Shown here: piece after piece, positions 21,919 to 32,526 of the stretch
How positions within the stretch are numbered: position 1 is the first letter of the stretch
How the letters are laid out: each line of letters begins with the position of its first letter
Assembly (NCBI GenBank): GCA_037903475.1
Contig: JBAJFG010000597.1
Span: 496,001 to 560,000 of the forward strand
Direction of reading: 5' to 3'
From: Ancylostoma caninum
Lineage: Eukaryota; Nematoda; Chromadorea; Rhabditida; Ancylostomatidae
Length of the DNA: 64,000 bases
The notes under the pieces: generated by a model
Told to the model about the DNA's origin: nothing
Databases searched by the model: none
The model's input: only the letters and a program-made list of their open reading frames with translations
Made by a program: the position numbers and the translations under genes

Positions 21919-23421
21919 ATGGCCGAGCTGCAAGTGTTTAAGGCAAAAATCAACAACACCTGCTCATTTATCAAGTCAATTGAGGATGACGTGAAGCGAC
22001 TCGAACAACCATTCACCTTTCCCGAGCAAAGGATTGAATGCGAAGATTATGTCAGGACAAAAACAGGAGAACTGACACATCTTTTGACTACCATACAAAA
22101 CACAGTCAAGCTGCAGGAAACCCAAATCAGTGCGGCATCAAACCACTTCGCTGGAAGACAGGATCAGAAGGAAAGAGAAAAGTTGATGACTGAGCTCAAC
22201 AGACATCTCGAACTAGAATCACATCAACTGGAAGTCTCAGCGGTACAATGGCAGAACAAAATCCAGTTCAGGCAACATGAACTGAGTGAGCAATCAAATG
22301 TACTGCGCGATACAGGTCCAAGCATCTCCAGTCATGACACCGAAGGAAACACGAGCAACAGGAGTGAAAGGCAAATCAGGTTGCGAAGGCCGATGCTGGA
22401 AATACCATCATTCTCCGGCGACTTTAGAGAATTCCACAGCTTCTGGACAGTGTTTGAATCTCTCATTCACAATGATGGCGAGTTGTCCGACATCGACAAA
22501 TTCCTGTTCCTCAAACAAGCACTGAAGGGAAGGGCAGTTACCGCATTGAGCTGTATCCCTGTCATAGGAGACAGATACAGCACAGCTGTCAACATTCTGA
22601 AGAAGCAGTTTGATCGCTCCGCCAACATGGCAGACATTACCATCAACGAAATCGAACACATTCAGAGAGCTTCGGACAATCCCAGAAGTTGCCGAGAAAC
22701 GTTCGAGGCAATTAACGCGAGGATCATTCATCTGGAGCAGACAGGGATGGCGATGAATGCAGACCGGATATGGCGCCGCATGATTCTCTCCAAATTTCCT
22801 GAATTAATCTGCAATTTGGCGATACAGAAGGAGTCGCAGTCTGATCATTCGTTCGATGTCACCGAAATCATGAGCACGATCGACACAATCATTTCTCTTC
22901 GAGAGACCACGGCTCTTACGACAGAGACTCTATTCGCGAAGGACAATAAGCGAATCATCCTTCCCCAACAAATCGTCAGATGGGATGAAAAAATGAACGC
23001 ACCAAGGAGGCAAAAAGGGATGTGCTTGTGCAGACAACCGCACTCACCACATAGCTGCCCAAAGTTCACAACTCCTCAGGCACGCCGCTTTGGAGTACGA
23101 AAACAAAAGGCATGCTGGAGGTGTTTTTCGAAGAATCATCAATCTAAGGATTGTACTATCATGGGATTGTGTCCCAAATGCAGAGAAGGACACCACTCAT
23201 CGCTCTGTTTATCGGAAACAAAAAGGCAGAAAACAGGCTATCTCACTCTTCCAAGACAACCAGGAAGGAACGTCCAACCGCCACCAGCGACCAGCTACCC
23301 ACCAGTGGCCAGCCAGTTGCAGTCACCGTCAGCAAGATGGCAACAGAAGCGTTCAAGCTTTGCACCATTCACAAAACGGACGCCACTTGTGCACCACACC
23401 GGACAGAACCACAACGGTTAA
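21919..23421 (+). CDS. gag: BEL/Pao Gag (capsid/nucleocapsid) polyprotein
   Basis: The frame is open from 21736, and the ATG at 21919 (MAELQVFKAK) is the likely start. After a coiled-coil-like helical region rich in Glu/Gln comes the segment LEIPSFSGDFREFHSFWTVF, the 'P.FsGd..e...Fw..F' signature of the Pao-type gag domain (DUF1759-like), then the 'FLKQALKGRA' helix. Two zinc knuckles follow near 23112: C-x2-C-x4-H-x4-C (CWRCFSKNHQSKDC), then CPKCREGHHSSLC. The downstream 60 residues of this frame are low in conserved features; the protease is in another frame. Gag would form the cytoplasmic particle that packages element RNA. Confidence 0.85.
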   Translation: MAELQVFKAKINNTCSFIKSIEDDVKRLEQPFTFPEQRIECEDYVRTKTGELTHLLTTIQNTVKLQETQISAASNHFAGRQDQKEREKLMTELNRHLELESHQLEVSAVQWQNKIQFRQHELSEQSNVLRDTGPSISSHDTEGNTSNRSERQIRLRRPMLEIPSFSGDFREFHSFWTVFESLIHNDGELSDIDKFLFLKQALKGRAVTALSCIPVIGDRYSTAVNILKKQFDRSANMADITINEIEHIQRASDNPRSCRETFEAINARIIHLEQTGMAMNADRIWRRMILSKFPELICNLAIQKESQSDHSFDVTEIMSTIDTIISLRETTALTTETLFAKDNKRIILPQQIVRWDEKMNAPRRQKGMCLCRQPHSPHSCPKFTTPQARRFGVRKQKACWRCFSKNHQSKDCTIMGLCPKCREGHHSSLCLSETKRQKTGYLTLPRQPGRNVQPPPATSYPPVASQLQSPSARWQQKRSSFAPFTKRTPLVHHTGQNHNG

Positions 23422-23424
23422 CAG

Positions 23425-24268
23425 TCAGTGTGTGCTACAAATCGCCTCCGCGATGATATTTAATGAAGCTGAATGGGATTATCAACCCATCATCTTACTT
23501 CTCGATTCCGGAGCACAGAAGCGCTTTATCAAATCCGAACTCAGCGAAGATCTCAAGCTAGGGAAAACAGGCTCCAAATCGTTCATAGCTTCTGGAATGG
23601 GTGAAATGCAGGAGGTCTTCGACTCCGACGAAGTCCAGGTCACGCTTAAGAGCGTTCACAGCTCTAAGAAGCTTAGGAAACTGTCGATACATACGAAGGA
23701 AAAACTGACAACGTCGTTGAGTACAGCGGAGCTGTCGGAAGCTGATCTTGACTTCATATCAAGCAATAACATCATTGTCGCTCAAGAATCACTTGCGAAA
23801 ACAGTGGTGTCGCCCGACTTGCTCATCGGACAAGATCTTCTTAGCACGATCTTAGACCATAGCAGTCCGGTGCAGAAACTTCCCTCAGGGCTAATTCTCA
23901 CGCCGAGTATCTTTGGTTCCATCATCTCCGGAACTAGCCTTATCACGGAAAAGGCGACTGCTGCTGAAATTCATCTCAGTGCACTGGTACTAGCCACTCC
24001 CATGGATGACCACGGGAAGACGAGTCCGATAAGAGGCGGCACGGATACAGCAGGAGATCCTTTCGACGAAATCACGGATAAACTGAAGGACAAAATCATC
24101 AACGCATGCCGTGCATCTCATGGAAATGAACACTTAAGCAGCGCTGGAGGAAGCCCTGACTACGTCGTCGCTTCGGAACTACTGCCAGACCAGAAAACCT
24201 GCGAGGAAATTCAGGACTTTCTGGAATCACGATTACCTGAAATTCCGAGACGATCGTCGATTACTTAA
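23425..24268 (+). pseudogene. BEL/Pao protease region, frame-shifted from gag
   Basis: In the frame shifted relative to gag, ILLLDSGAQKRFI contains the aspartic protease catalytic DSG (Asp codon at 23504), and the flanking segments (VQVTLKSVHS, LLIGQDLLSTIL) fit the retropepsin-like DUF1758 type. The stretch between the second zinc knuckle and DSG reads most naturally in the third frame (about 23240-23420), so two frame changes separate gag from protease. That looks like decay, not one programmed shift. The frame stops at 24268 where the RT linker should begin. No RT, RNase H or integrase motif follows. Confidence 0.75.
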
Positions 24269-24890
24269 AGAGCATGAGAATTCAACAAACAGCGGAAAAG
24301 AAGTGCTACCAGTGGCGATTAAGGTCCTCGGAAAGAAGCACCCCAGAAAGAAAAGAAAGAAAGGAGCTACCAAAGCCGTAAGAAAGCCAGTGCGCTATGG
24401 AGTGATGGAAACGTCCAACGCTCGGAGCAGCACCAAGTGCATAAGCAACACGCGTGCGATCACACCAACTTCTTTGGATTCAACAACACGAATGAAGGAT
24501 TCGTTACCAGCATGGCAGCAACATCACGAAATTCAACACCTTGGCTGTACCGACACTGGCTCTTCAAGCAAGAGTCGCAGCTCAGCACCTCCCGACAAGC
24601 GAGGATATGTTCCTGAGATTTGTAATCATCTGCTGTTATCGCTTCATTGTTAGGTTAATGTTGTCTGGTCATTAGTACATTAGCTGTATTTGTTATATTT
24701 TAGCTGTGCTTGTGAGAGTCTTATTTGCGAACTTGTGATTCTCTGAATTGATTCTATTAACCTGATGTTTGAAGAATTTTCGTATGTGTAACCCCAAACC
24801 TTGTTTGCTTCATATCAGCACCGTTGACTGTGCATTCCTCATTGTTTATTGTCATTGTCATCCTGACAATTTTTCCTCGTTGGCCCGGAG
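24269..24890 (+). other. remnant of BEL 3' internal region
   Basis: About 620 bp between the protease stop and the 3' LTR, first A/G-rich with short frames, then T-rich non-coding. It probably joins the protease end to the extreme 3' end of the lost pol. I see no conserved pol motif. Confidence 0.5.
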
Positions 24891-25247
24891 TGTTGATGAT
24901 TTATAGATCATCAACCATGTATTCCTTATATCTTTTAGGCTCAAAGATCAACTGTATGTTTACCCATGAGCTATTTCTCACCAGAAGTTGTACTCAGGTT
25001 TCTACTCACTCAACTTGGAGTGACAATTGAGCAGTCGGGGTCGACCCTTAGCGCGGCACCCCTTTGTATTGTTATATCCATTGGCACTTTAGCCACAGCA
25101 GTTCCTTATCGGGTCAACCCCGCCCATTTCTGGGTGCATAAAAGGGGCTCCCGAGTGTATAATGTACTCGTCTATCTACCATGTGCAGGGCGTAATAAAT
25201 ATGCAAGCCCATCTTCGTCCACCCTCTATCACTTGGTCGCATCCAAA
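24891..25247 (+). repeat. 3' LTR of BEL/Pao element
   Basis: The same 357 bp as 20342-20698 with about 13 substitutions, again with 'gcataaaagg' and AATAAA (25194-25199). It is followed by the AGTGT duplication (25248-25252). Confidence 0.92.
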
Positions 25248-25252
25248 AGTGT

Positions 25253-25742
25253 GCAACCATGATCAATAAAGTTAAATCCACGACATGTCTCCTAGCCTTG
25301 CCCTGCAAATGGCTCATGTCATGAATAGAGCATGCATTTGTGGTTTTTCTGCGATCTTGTGCACACAAATGCGTCAGGCATACGTCTGTCGGACTATCCA
25401 AATGCTAAGAGGAATCCACCAATGATGAGGAGTGCGCTCAATTACGATCGTCTACAGGAAAACTGCAGAATCCAAAATGTCTGAATTTTACTTGGGAATT
25501 TTTTTTTGTGAAAAACCAATGGAAACAGTAATGTGACTCAGGTGATATTTGACTACGTTTCTTAATCTTCCCCCGCAGTGGTACAGATATCCATCTATGA
25601 AACTGTTAAATCATTCCCCAAGATCTGGTACGATGGTGCTGTCTCGAAACCTCATTTTATAACGATTGTGTTTATTCAGCACAGAATGAGAACTTTTTTG
25701 CCTGGTATATGATGAGCTTTCGGCGCATAGCGCCTTCTTTGG
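25253..25742. other. unassigned stretch
   Basis: Non-coding, with short frames only. I see nothing recognisable. Confidence 0.25.
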
Positions 25743-26440
25743 ATCCTCCTATATAAAGACTGGTAAGGGTCCAGATTTTTCCTGCGTCAGGCCCTCCTAT
25801 ATAATGAAGACTGGTAATGGTCCAGATTTTTCTGGAGTCAGACCCACGAGGTCTTGCGAAATCCTTTGCATCTTTTGAATTGCGCTGCAGTGCATAGACA
25901 ATGGCAGATAGAAACGAAAAAGCGATTTATGGAGCGAGATGAGGCTAGATCCTTGCGGGACCCGCACTTTCGAAATCCTTACACCGTGAGTGTTTCAAAT
26001 CCTCTACGGCGGTATGATGGATACAGTGTTCAATGATCAAAGCGAGAGACTTAGGCAGTGATTTCAGGGTTTCGTGGTGGGACCCATGTCCTCCGCTGGT
26101 GGCCTCGCAGCCACCGGATTAAACAATGCCAGCACGACTTTGAGCCAACACAATATACAGCTCAGGATCACCGCTAGACAACTTTTATTGTTCTCCACTC
26201 AAGTCATAAGCTGCGGTACAGATCTGCATAAGCGAGATCTATGGCCGGCGTGAGATTCCCTAAGGCACAGTGCGGCGGTGTTATCGGAGCTTCCTCTCAT
26301 ATGTCGCACGTTATTGACCTGGTATCCGTCCGAGACTCCCTGAGCGATTCTACTGTCACGGAATCAATTCCAGTCGTACAATCACATGCATAGAAAAAAA
26401 TGCGTCATCATAGGTTATTGTGACTTCTCCTGTGACAAAG
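25743..26440 (+). mobile_element. Helitron 5' fragment, same family as 2137
   Basis: Starts A|TCCTCCTATATAAAGAC and follows the leader of the element at 2137 ('ggtccagattttt', 'gcagtgcatagacaatgg', 'cgatttatggagcgagatga', 'gacccgca.tttcgaaatcc'). The 5' end is itself partly repeated at 25794. It breaks off before any core array. Confidence 0.6.
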
Positions 26441-27490
26441 TTTGTATGGAGGGTATTAGCATGGAGGGTATTCGGGGTGCTGAACACGAGATCGTATACA
26501 TTTTGTGTAAGACTACTGCAGGGTTACTATAGATAGATACTGTACCTCGAGGGATCCGCTCAAATTTTGGGTAGAATGGTTGTCTTAGGCGCTGATCACG
26601 ATTATCCCCATTATTGTCACCTTCGTTTTCTTCCCGAAATCGGTTTTTTCCTAAGTTTACTACCACATACCCACCGTAATCCTATCAGAATTGAGTTACG
26701 ATACAAAATGGGTGCGATATTCGTGTTTAGCATCTCAACCACCCTCACCCCTACAGAAAGTTTCAGCGAAAAGAAAATCCAAAATTTTGGGGCCCCTAAT
26801 ATGGGATATGCAGTGCGAAACAGTGAAGTAATGATTTCCACCTTTCGATCCAGTTTTTTTTTTGTTTTTCCCTCCGTTCTGCTTTCTACTTTTTACTTGT
26901 ACTTTTGAGTGTGTTGGTGGATGAAAATATACGTTTCATGATCTCACAGAATTGTCAAAAAGATGGTTTGCGCGTGCAGTTTCATGTGGTTGCGGACGCA
27001 TAATCGCAGCAAAACCACTCGACTCTCTCACTTTGGGCACGCTGTCTTCGTACCAATCGCTCAGGGCCCATCGCGCCTCAGCAATCACGGAATCGGTCTA
27101 TCTTTTTTGAGATGGACTGTATATTTCTTTTTTTATCTGTATTTTCTTGGGCTAGGATACGTGGGGAAGGGATTTAGGATTACTTTCTGAGAGTTTTTCC
27201 GATGGACTCACTAGGTGGTATTGTTCCTTTGGGTGTTTTCCGAAAATATAGCTGTTTTGCACACATTTCCAGAAGGTGTGGTCTAAGCAGCCTGCTAAGT
27301 TTGATATCACATTATGGCAAATCCTGCAACGCTATGATGGCCTAGTCTTGCAAGCTACCAACGCAATACAAAAGCAAAGCAAGAGCATGAAAAATGGAGT
27401 TGGCGAAGGAGAGAAAACAGAATACCACAAGAAGAAACCACCATATATTTGTGGTGAAGGGTGAAAAAATAAGCTAGAAGAAAAAGGGCT
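26441..27490. other. unassigned region
   Basis: AT-rich, with short frames on both strands and no motif or splice structure I can defend. Confidence 0.25.
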
Positions 27491-27635
27491 GGAAATAGAG
27501 ATTCTTCATGCGTTACTGGTGAGAAACCTAATGAGTTTTCAGATTTTACGTACTCCTATCTATTCAGGAGTTTCAAGCTACTTATTAGCTACAACTATTG
27601 TTCTGTTTTGAGGGAGCTTTGCGATTATATTACGC

Positions 27636-28110
27636 TGTTGCGGAGTTAATTGCTTTTTCGAGGTATGCACAAATAAACTTTTCTCTTCTGCCAAATTTGA
27701 GCAACTTCATCTCAACTTATGAGCGATTCTGGTAATGCTTTTCCTCTTCTTTCTAATGGTGCTTGAATGTTCTGGCTAGCTCTTTCCTGAGGATTTTCAT
27801 GAAGAGGCAAACAAATTATGAGCCGGTGCGATTTTTGGCTGATTATGGATGGTGATTTCAAACTCAATCAGTCTTTCTTGGTGGTGTTTGGTATTCCTGC
27901 ATTTGTTATATCTTGAAATTGCCTTCCCAATTCACACTGAGCTAGGGGTTCGCGAAGTTTTCTTCCTACGATTTCAAAGTCAAATTCAACAATAATCGTG
28001 ACCGCAGGTTGTTCCCCAAGCGTTGAGGACAGCCGTGGAACTTAAACCGAGTACAACCATTTGGACGTTGAGGGTGGGGATAGAGGATCACTACACTGCA
28101 GTTTCAAAAC
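27636..28110 (+). mobile_element. mariner relic
   Basis: Diverged but collinear with 31180-31840. Shared blocks include 'gttaattgc', 'g.gcatgcacaaa', 'ttgagcaa.ttca', 'gag.taggggt', and 'gtggaac.taaaccg' followed by 'gg.agagg.tcactacact'. Transposase frame and both ends are decayed. Confidence 0.55.
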
Positions 28111-28130
28111 ATTTGATTTCAATCGACACC

Positions 28131-28165
28131 AGCCTGATCGTCCGCTTCGCTCGCCTCGCATACGT
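28131..28165 (-). mobile_element. Helitron family II 3'-end relic with half hairpin
   Basis: The minus-strand read ends CGATCAGGCTGG|T as in the other family II copies. Only one arm of the CCGG hairpin is left, and the sequence passes straight to 'gcgaagcg'. Confidence 0.6.
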
Positions 28166-28934
28166 GTGTGTTCCCTTCTACTGAGCGCTGGCATACTACG
28201 GTGGGGACCCCTAGCAGCATCTCCTCGCAGCTTCTGCTATCGTCGCTCCTCCCCCGATTGCTGAGGAAAGCTTGTGCAGGAATTGAGAGCAGGATGGCAG
28301 CAACTGGGAGGAAATGCTGCTAGAGTTTCTACTCGCCGCATTACGCTGTTTGAGCTGCGCTCGTGCTGCACCGTTATCAGAATCCCTGTTCGGGCATCTA
28401 ATGTAGAAATGATTTTCTTTCGAATTTAAGGCCTGTTTAGACAATTCCGGACCTTGAGAGAGGAATGTACGACTGCGGACCGTGAAGAGCTAATGTGAGC
28501 GACAGCCGAAGATCGTCCAATCACAGTAAACTATGAAAATCAGAGAAGCGCATTAGATTTTATCGCTCTGGCACGAGCTGATTTGATGTATGACTATGTC
28601 GTGTCAAAGAGCTTGGAGAGGCTTGTAAATGCCACCAATAGAAATGCTTTCAGTGAATGTAATCCATAAAATGTTCCTGTTCTAACGGGTTGATTTCGGG
28701 GAACAACTATTTCGCTAGATTTTCACTTTGTAATTATTCAACAAGGAAGAGGTCAAAACAACTATTCTATAAGCTTTTCATTTACAACTATTCAGCAAGT
28801 GGCGAAAAATAGTATTCTACCAGCTTTCAGAAAACTAGTTTCAGATGCGATCTGAAACTAGTTTCTCAATAGCTGGTTAAATAGTTGTTGCAGAGGTTCT
28901 GAGTTGGACGAAAAATTTTCTTTCATAAGTTAAA

Positions 28935-29343
28935 GGCAGTGTGTCACCTCGTTTCCGTGTCTGAGCTTTTACAAGATTCTGAATCTCTTCGACACGCTGA
29001 ATCCAATGGTATACCTAAAATGTTACAAAGAGGTCTTTACACCCTATTTTTAAACGTTTTTTCTGGACGAGATTTGTAACAGTTTGTCGAGCCGAGTGGA
29101 CGTGTGAAGCGGTTAATATCATCGATCGAACACGTCTAGACGTGTTGGCCAACAATGCAGACGTGGCGGGCAGCCAGTACATTCACGGACCCGAAGTGGT
29201 CCGTGAACTGTACTTTCGGACCCTCCGAAAACCGGGTTTTTGTCATTTTTACGAGCGTTGACGTACATCTTTGGGATTAGCGTGACGAGGAGGTCTAGAG
29301 TCTGTTGGTATTTTCAGCCCACGAAACGAGGTGACACACTGCC
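28935..29343. mobile_element. MITE with GGCAGTGTGTCACCTCGTTT ends
   Basis: 409 bp with perfect inverted ends GGCAGTGTGTCACCTCGTTT / AAACGAGGTGACACACTGCC. No target duplication is evident and there is no coding. It abuts the end of the F-family copy. Confidence 0.75.
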
Positions 29344-30004
29344 ATTGAGAAATGCGAGCCTTTGTCCCTCACATTCAGAGAACCATCTTTGAGAAGTTAC
29401 TAGGGCAAAAAGAGGAATCTTTCTCATACCGCGGTTGATAAAACACTACTATTTGGAGTCATCACATTCATTTCGTGTGGAGGTGTAACGAAACTGAGAA
29501 TGCCTCCTACGAACTTTATTCAACCCTAAGACGAGCAAGTTACATTTTTAATGTGTCCTTTTGTTCGATAACGGAAGCGAGTCCACAGAAAACATATTCC
29601 GAGTCCGTTTTGTAGTAATATCTACTTTATTCTTTGCATTTCATACGTAACCGCAAGAAACTATGCTGCCGCCAAGGGTTAAAAGGCTCTTATGTCCCAC
29701 GCGTCACACACACCAGGAGACGCGTGCAGTCACCAATGGGTTATTCAGCATGTATAAGCTTTCTTTTGGAGAGGAGAACGAAAAATGAGGAGCACTGCCG
29801 GTTTTTAAATTTTTCTTTCCGTAAATTTTCATTGTATAACGCGCAGCAATTTCTGGAAACAATTCAAACACTACAACAGGCCATTGTGAGCGTATCTGCT
29901 TACAGCATATTTTGAATCATGTGCGATGACAATTTTACTCGAAGCTCAGCTTTACACTTTCCGAAACATGTCATGGATTTTCTGCATTGTTTTTAGCGGT
30001 TCTC
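29344..30004. other. non-coding, 3' flank of the Ser/Pro-rich exon
   Basis: Downstream (minus strand) of the stop at 30005. An AATAAA on the minus strand near 29628 could be its poly(A) signal. Short plus-strand frames here are unsupported. Confidence 0.35.
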
Positions 30005-30931
30005 TTATGCCATGTGGGAATGTTGCAACCAGTCGTTATTTTGCTTCCCGCTACGAGATGAATCAGCGGATTCTGGATGGTTGGAATGATGAGTGCTGTC
30101 CTGTGGAAGTTCCTCGACCTTATTCGGAAGTGCAGTTTGTCCATTTTCCTTTATCTCAGACTGTGAATTGTCTTCTTCTCCGGAATGAAATGGAGAAATG
30201 GAAAAATGAACGGCTTGGCGACGACGAGACGGACGTGTGGGGGTGATCGGACTCGCTAAGATGGCTGGAGCTTGCGCTTTCCCACGAGTGAGCTGTATCG
30301 TAGCGGGCAGGGATGGATGTGCCTGAGCTCGTGAAAATTCCTCAATGGTAGCTGTAGTGACGACTATTTTTGCTGGCTGAACCACACTACTAAAGGTCGG
30401 AGGACGATTCAATGTTTGGGGATCCAGTAGACTTTGTGCTGTGCTTCTCTGTAGCTTCTTTGGTGTAGTAGGATGGTCGAGATTCTGCTCCTGCTTGATA
30501 TCTGAGTCTACAGGAATGTTTTGAAACGCGTGAGATTTCACCTCCAGGGAAACAGATACACGTCGCGCTTTGAAGCTTGATTTTGAAGCAGCCGATCGTC
30601 CTGAAAGAGCTGTCTGAACGTCTTCTGTATTCTCCGACGAAAGGGATGGCGTTGTGCAAAGCTCCAGGAGGTCGGCATTGTTAATATTCTGGTAGGAGGA
30701 GCTGGTCAGCGCCGTTCTGACAGAAGTGCTTTTGTACGGAGATGGTGTGATATCCAGTGTTTGCTTGGACAATATGCCGTAGTTGCTTAATGAAAGACTA
30801 GGTGGCGGATTGCTAGGAAGTGGAGGAGCAGAGGAAGCTGATGTCTCAGAAATTGTCATAAGCGGTTCCATGGTCAATTCGTTGCTCCTGCGCCTTCTCA
30901 TCGGTGGTACAATCGGCGGGACAAGGAGAAA
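30005..30931 (-). CDS. 3' exon of a Ser/Pro/Thr-rich, probably disordered protein
   Basis: A 927-bp open frame on the minus strand, preceded by a strong acceptor (TTTTTTTCTTTCAG at 30932) and ending in TAG at 30005: 308 residues in phase 0. It opens with FLLVPPIVPPMRRRRSNEL, then runs Ser/Pro/Thr-rich with basic patches (KARRVSVSLEVKS, PTTPKKLQR, TRPSRRRQAVHFSI) and a Glu/Ser/Gln-rich tail. There is no globular domain, zinc finger or membrane span. SP/TP sites and basic clusters would suit a phosphorylated cytoplasmic tail or nuclear protein, but that is guesswork. It is surely coding because of length, composition and splice site. Its upstream exons are not identified; a mariner and Helitrons lie in the presumed intron. 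The gene at 35694-37855 on the same strand has its own stop, so joining them would need alternative splicing. Confidence 0.7.
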   Translation of the reverse strand, partial: FLLVPPIVPPMRRRRSNELTMEPLMTISETSASSAPPLPSNPPPSLSLSNYGILSKQTLDITPSPYKSTSVRTALTSSSYQNINNADLLELCTTPSLSSENTEDVQTALSGRSAASKSSFKARRVSVSLEVKSHAFQNIPVDSDIKQEQNLDHPTTPKKLQRSTAQSLLDPQTLNRPPTFSSVVQPAKIVVTTATIEEFSRAQAHPSLPATIQLTRGKAQAPAILASPITPTRPSRRRQAVHFSISPFHSGEEDNSQSEIKENGQTALPNKVEELPQDSTHHSNHPESADSSRSGKQNNDWLQHSHMA

Positions 30932-31170
30932 CTGAAAGAAAAAAAGCATAAGAGCAAAAAAAAACAAAATAAATCATTTAGAATTAGGTCTGTTCCTGGA
31001 TGTCTAGACAAAAATTCTGGGGACTGTTCAAATTCTGTCCATTTTTCAAGGCCCCACTCAGTAATGGGAATAAGTATAGAAGTCAGTAAGCGATTCACCT
31101 TTTCTCCCTTCAAAAAAAAAATGAAAGCCAAACGCATTGTGCCGAAACTAGGACAACCTGTCTGAAATTA

Positions 31171-32524
31171 TTAGGTTGGTGCGAAATTAATTGCCGTTTT
31201 GGAGCATGCACAAAAAATTTTTTCCGTGGAACTTGAGCAATTTCAAGCCAGCTTATGTGACTTTCTGAGAGGGCTTTTCCCCCACTTTCAAAAGCCTCTT
31301 GAATAGCTCTTCTCAGTACCTTTTTGTAGAGCCGCGAACAGATGATGATCCGAAGCGATTTTCGAGTGATTGTATTATAGTTAATGACTTGAAACTCAAT
31401 CACTCTGAACCGGAGGTATCCAGTGATCTCGTATTTAATTTTGCTTGCAATCTCCTTCTCAACGGCAGTGAGTTAGGGGTCTCGGCCCACCGGTAAGCCG
31501 CGCCCTTATTATCAGCTAGTGACCCTTACTTCCAGTATATTTTGCGGTATTTCCATATGAATCGAGTACAACACTTCCAAACAATGCTGATACAACTGCG
31601 GCTCGAGAAAGATATCCTTTTTTGTAGTGCCAAATACCATGAAAAGGGTGGGTTTCTAAAATCGAGCAAGATCGCATTACATTTCTCATGTAGTGGTTGG
31701 GAATAATCTGTATAAGAGCCGTACAATGGTCGGGTCGCGAGATGTCGCTGGGCGACCAGGCGTTGAGAGCAGAGGTGGAACCTAAACCGGATCTTACCAA
31801 TCTGACGATGAGAGCAGGGACGGACACTCACTATACTAAATTTTAAAAATATTTTACTCAAACCAACAAGGTTAAAACGACCCATTTTTAAACTAGTTAA
31901 TTACTGGAAGTGAAGCTCGATAACAAGAATGCGAATGGGTGTGGGAAGAGACGTCTTCCCACTTCTAAGCTTTCCTAAACCAGATCTCTCTAGGGAGGTT
32001 GCGTCAAGAGTTTTGTGGTGCTCTGAGGGCGTGATTGACTGCAGTCTCAACCAACCTAGTCAAGCATTGACAGTAGAGCCCTTTTTGATTGGCAATTGAT
32101 GTCCGAAAATCTGCTGTAGATGTGATTAGCAGTGGTTAGCATAATCAGTTAATTCCCTGCTCAAAGGTAATCCTTAGCTTCTCATTCAAAAACTTTTCCG
32201 GCAAAAACTGACGCAGTAAGGCACGAGGTTCACATTCATTCTCTCCATTCCTTAGACCTTTCTCTTACTGAATATCAGTTTTTCCAAGTCTTACATGCAA
32301 ACCTGCGACAGCAAAAGATTGCTGATCTAGAGCAAATCGTCTTGCAAAAGTTTGTATATTTTTGTGATCTCATTTCTAGCTGTAGAGGCATACCATTATA
32401 GCTTGTTAGGGAAAATTTAGCAAATTGAATGAGCATTAAACTGATGAAGGAAGTGTGTATAAGTCGAGTTATTACACTTCTAAGTGGAGTGTCCATTTTG
32501 GCAATTAATTTCGCACCATCCTAA
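31171..32524 (+). mobile_element. mariner transposon, degenerate (1354 bp)
   Basis: Inverted ends TTAGGTTGGTGCGAAATTAA and, inverted, TTAGGATGGTGCGAAATTAA, with flanking TA on both sides (31169-31170, 32525-32526). The length is standard for mariner. Near the right end the plus strand reads HSLDLSLTEYQFFQVLHANL and an 'LQKFVYFCD' segment, a decayed form of the conserved C-terminal 'HPPYSPDL.PTDYHFF..L...L' and 'F' region of mariner transposases, including the third catalytic Asp context. Many stops and frameshifts make it inactive. Confidence 0.85.
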
Positions 32525-32526
32525 TA

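Larger units (their letters stand above)
20342..25247 (+). mobile_element. BEL/Pao LTR retrotransposon, internally deleted
   Basis: Two 357-bp LTRs in direct orientation, a 5-bp target duplication (AGTGT), a primer-binding site against tRNA-Gly, then gag and an aspartic protease. After the protease the frame ends at 24268 and only about 620 bp remain before the 3' LTR. The reverse transcriptase, RNase H and integrase, which normally take 2.5-3 kb, are missing. The two LTRs differ at about 13 positions by my count, so the copy is not recent. The BEL/Pao assignment rests on the gag type and the DSG protease. The missing pol prevents confirmation by RT. Confidence 0.88.
27500..28930 (-). mobile_element. 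F-family inverted-repeat element, inverted and interrupted copy
   Basis: Read on the minus strand it follows 53749-54760: CTCAGAACCTCTGCAACAA at the start, the 'aaactagtttcagatgcgat' palindrome (28838-28870 here), 'attacattcattcaaaat', the 'gtttactgtgattgg' block, and 'cgcaaagctccctc..aacag' (27590-27625). Inside it are a mariner relic (27636-28110) and a family II Helitron end (28131). No intact coding frame is present. Confidence 0.6.
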
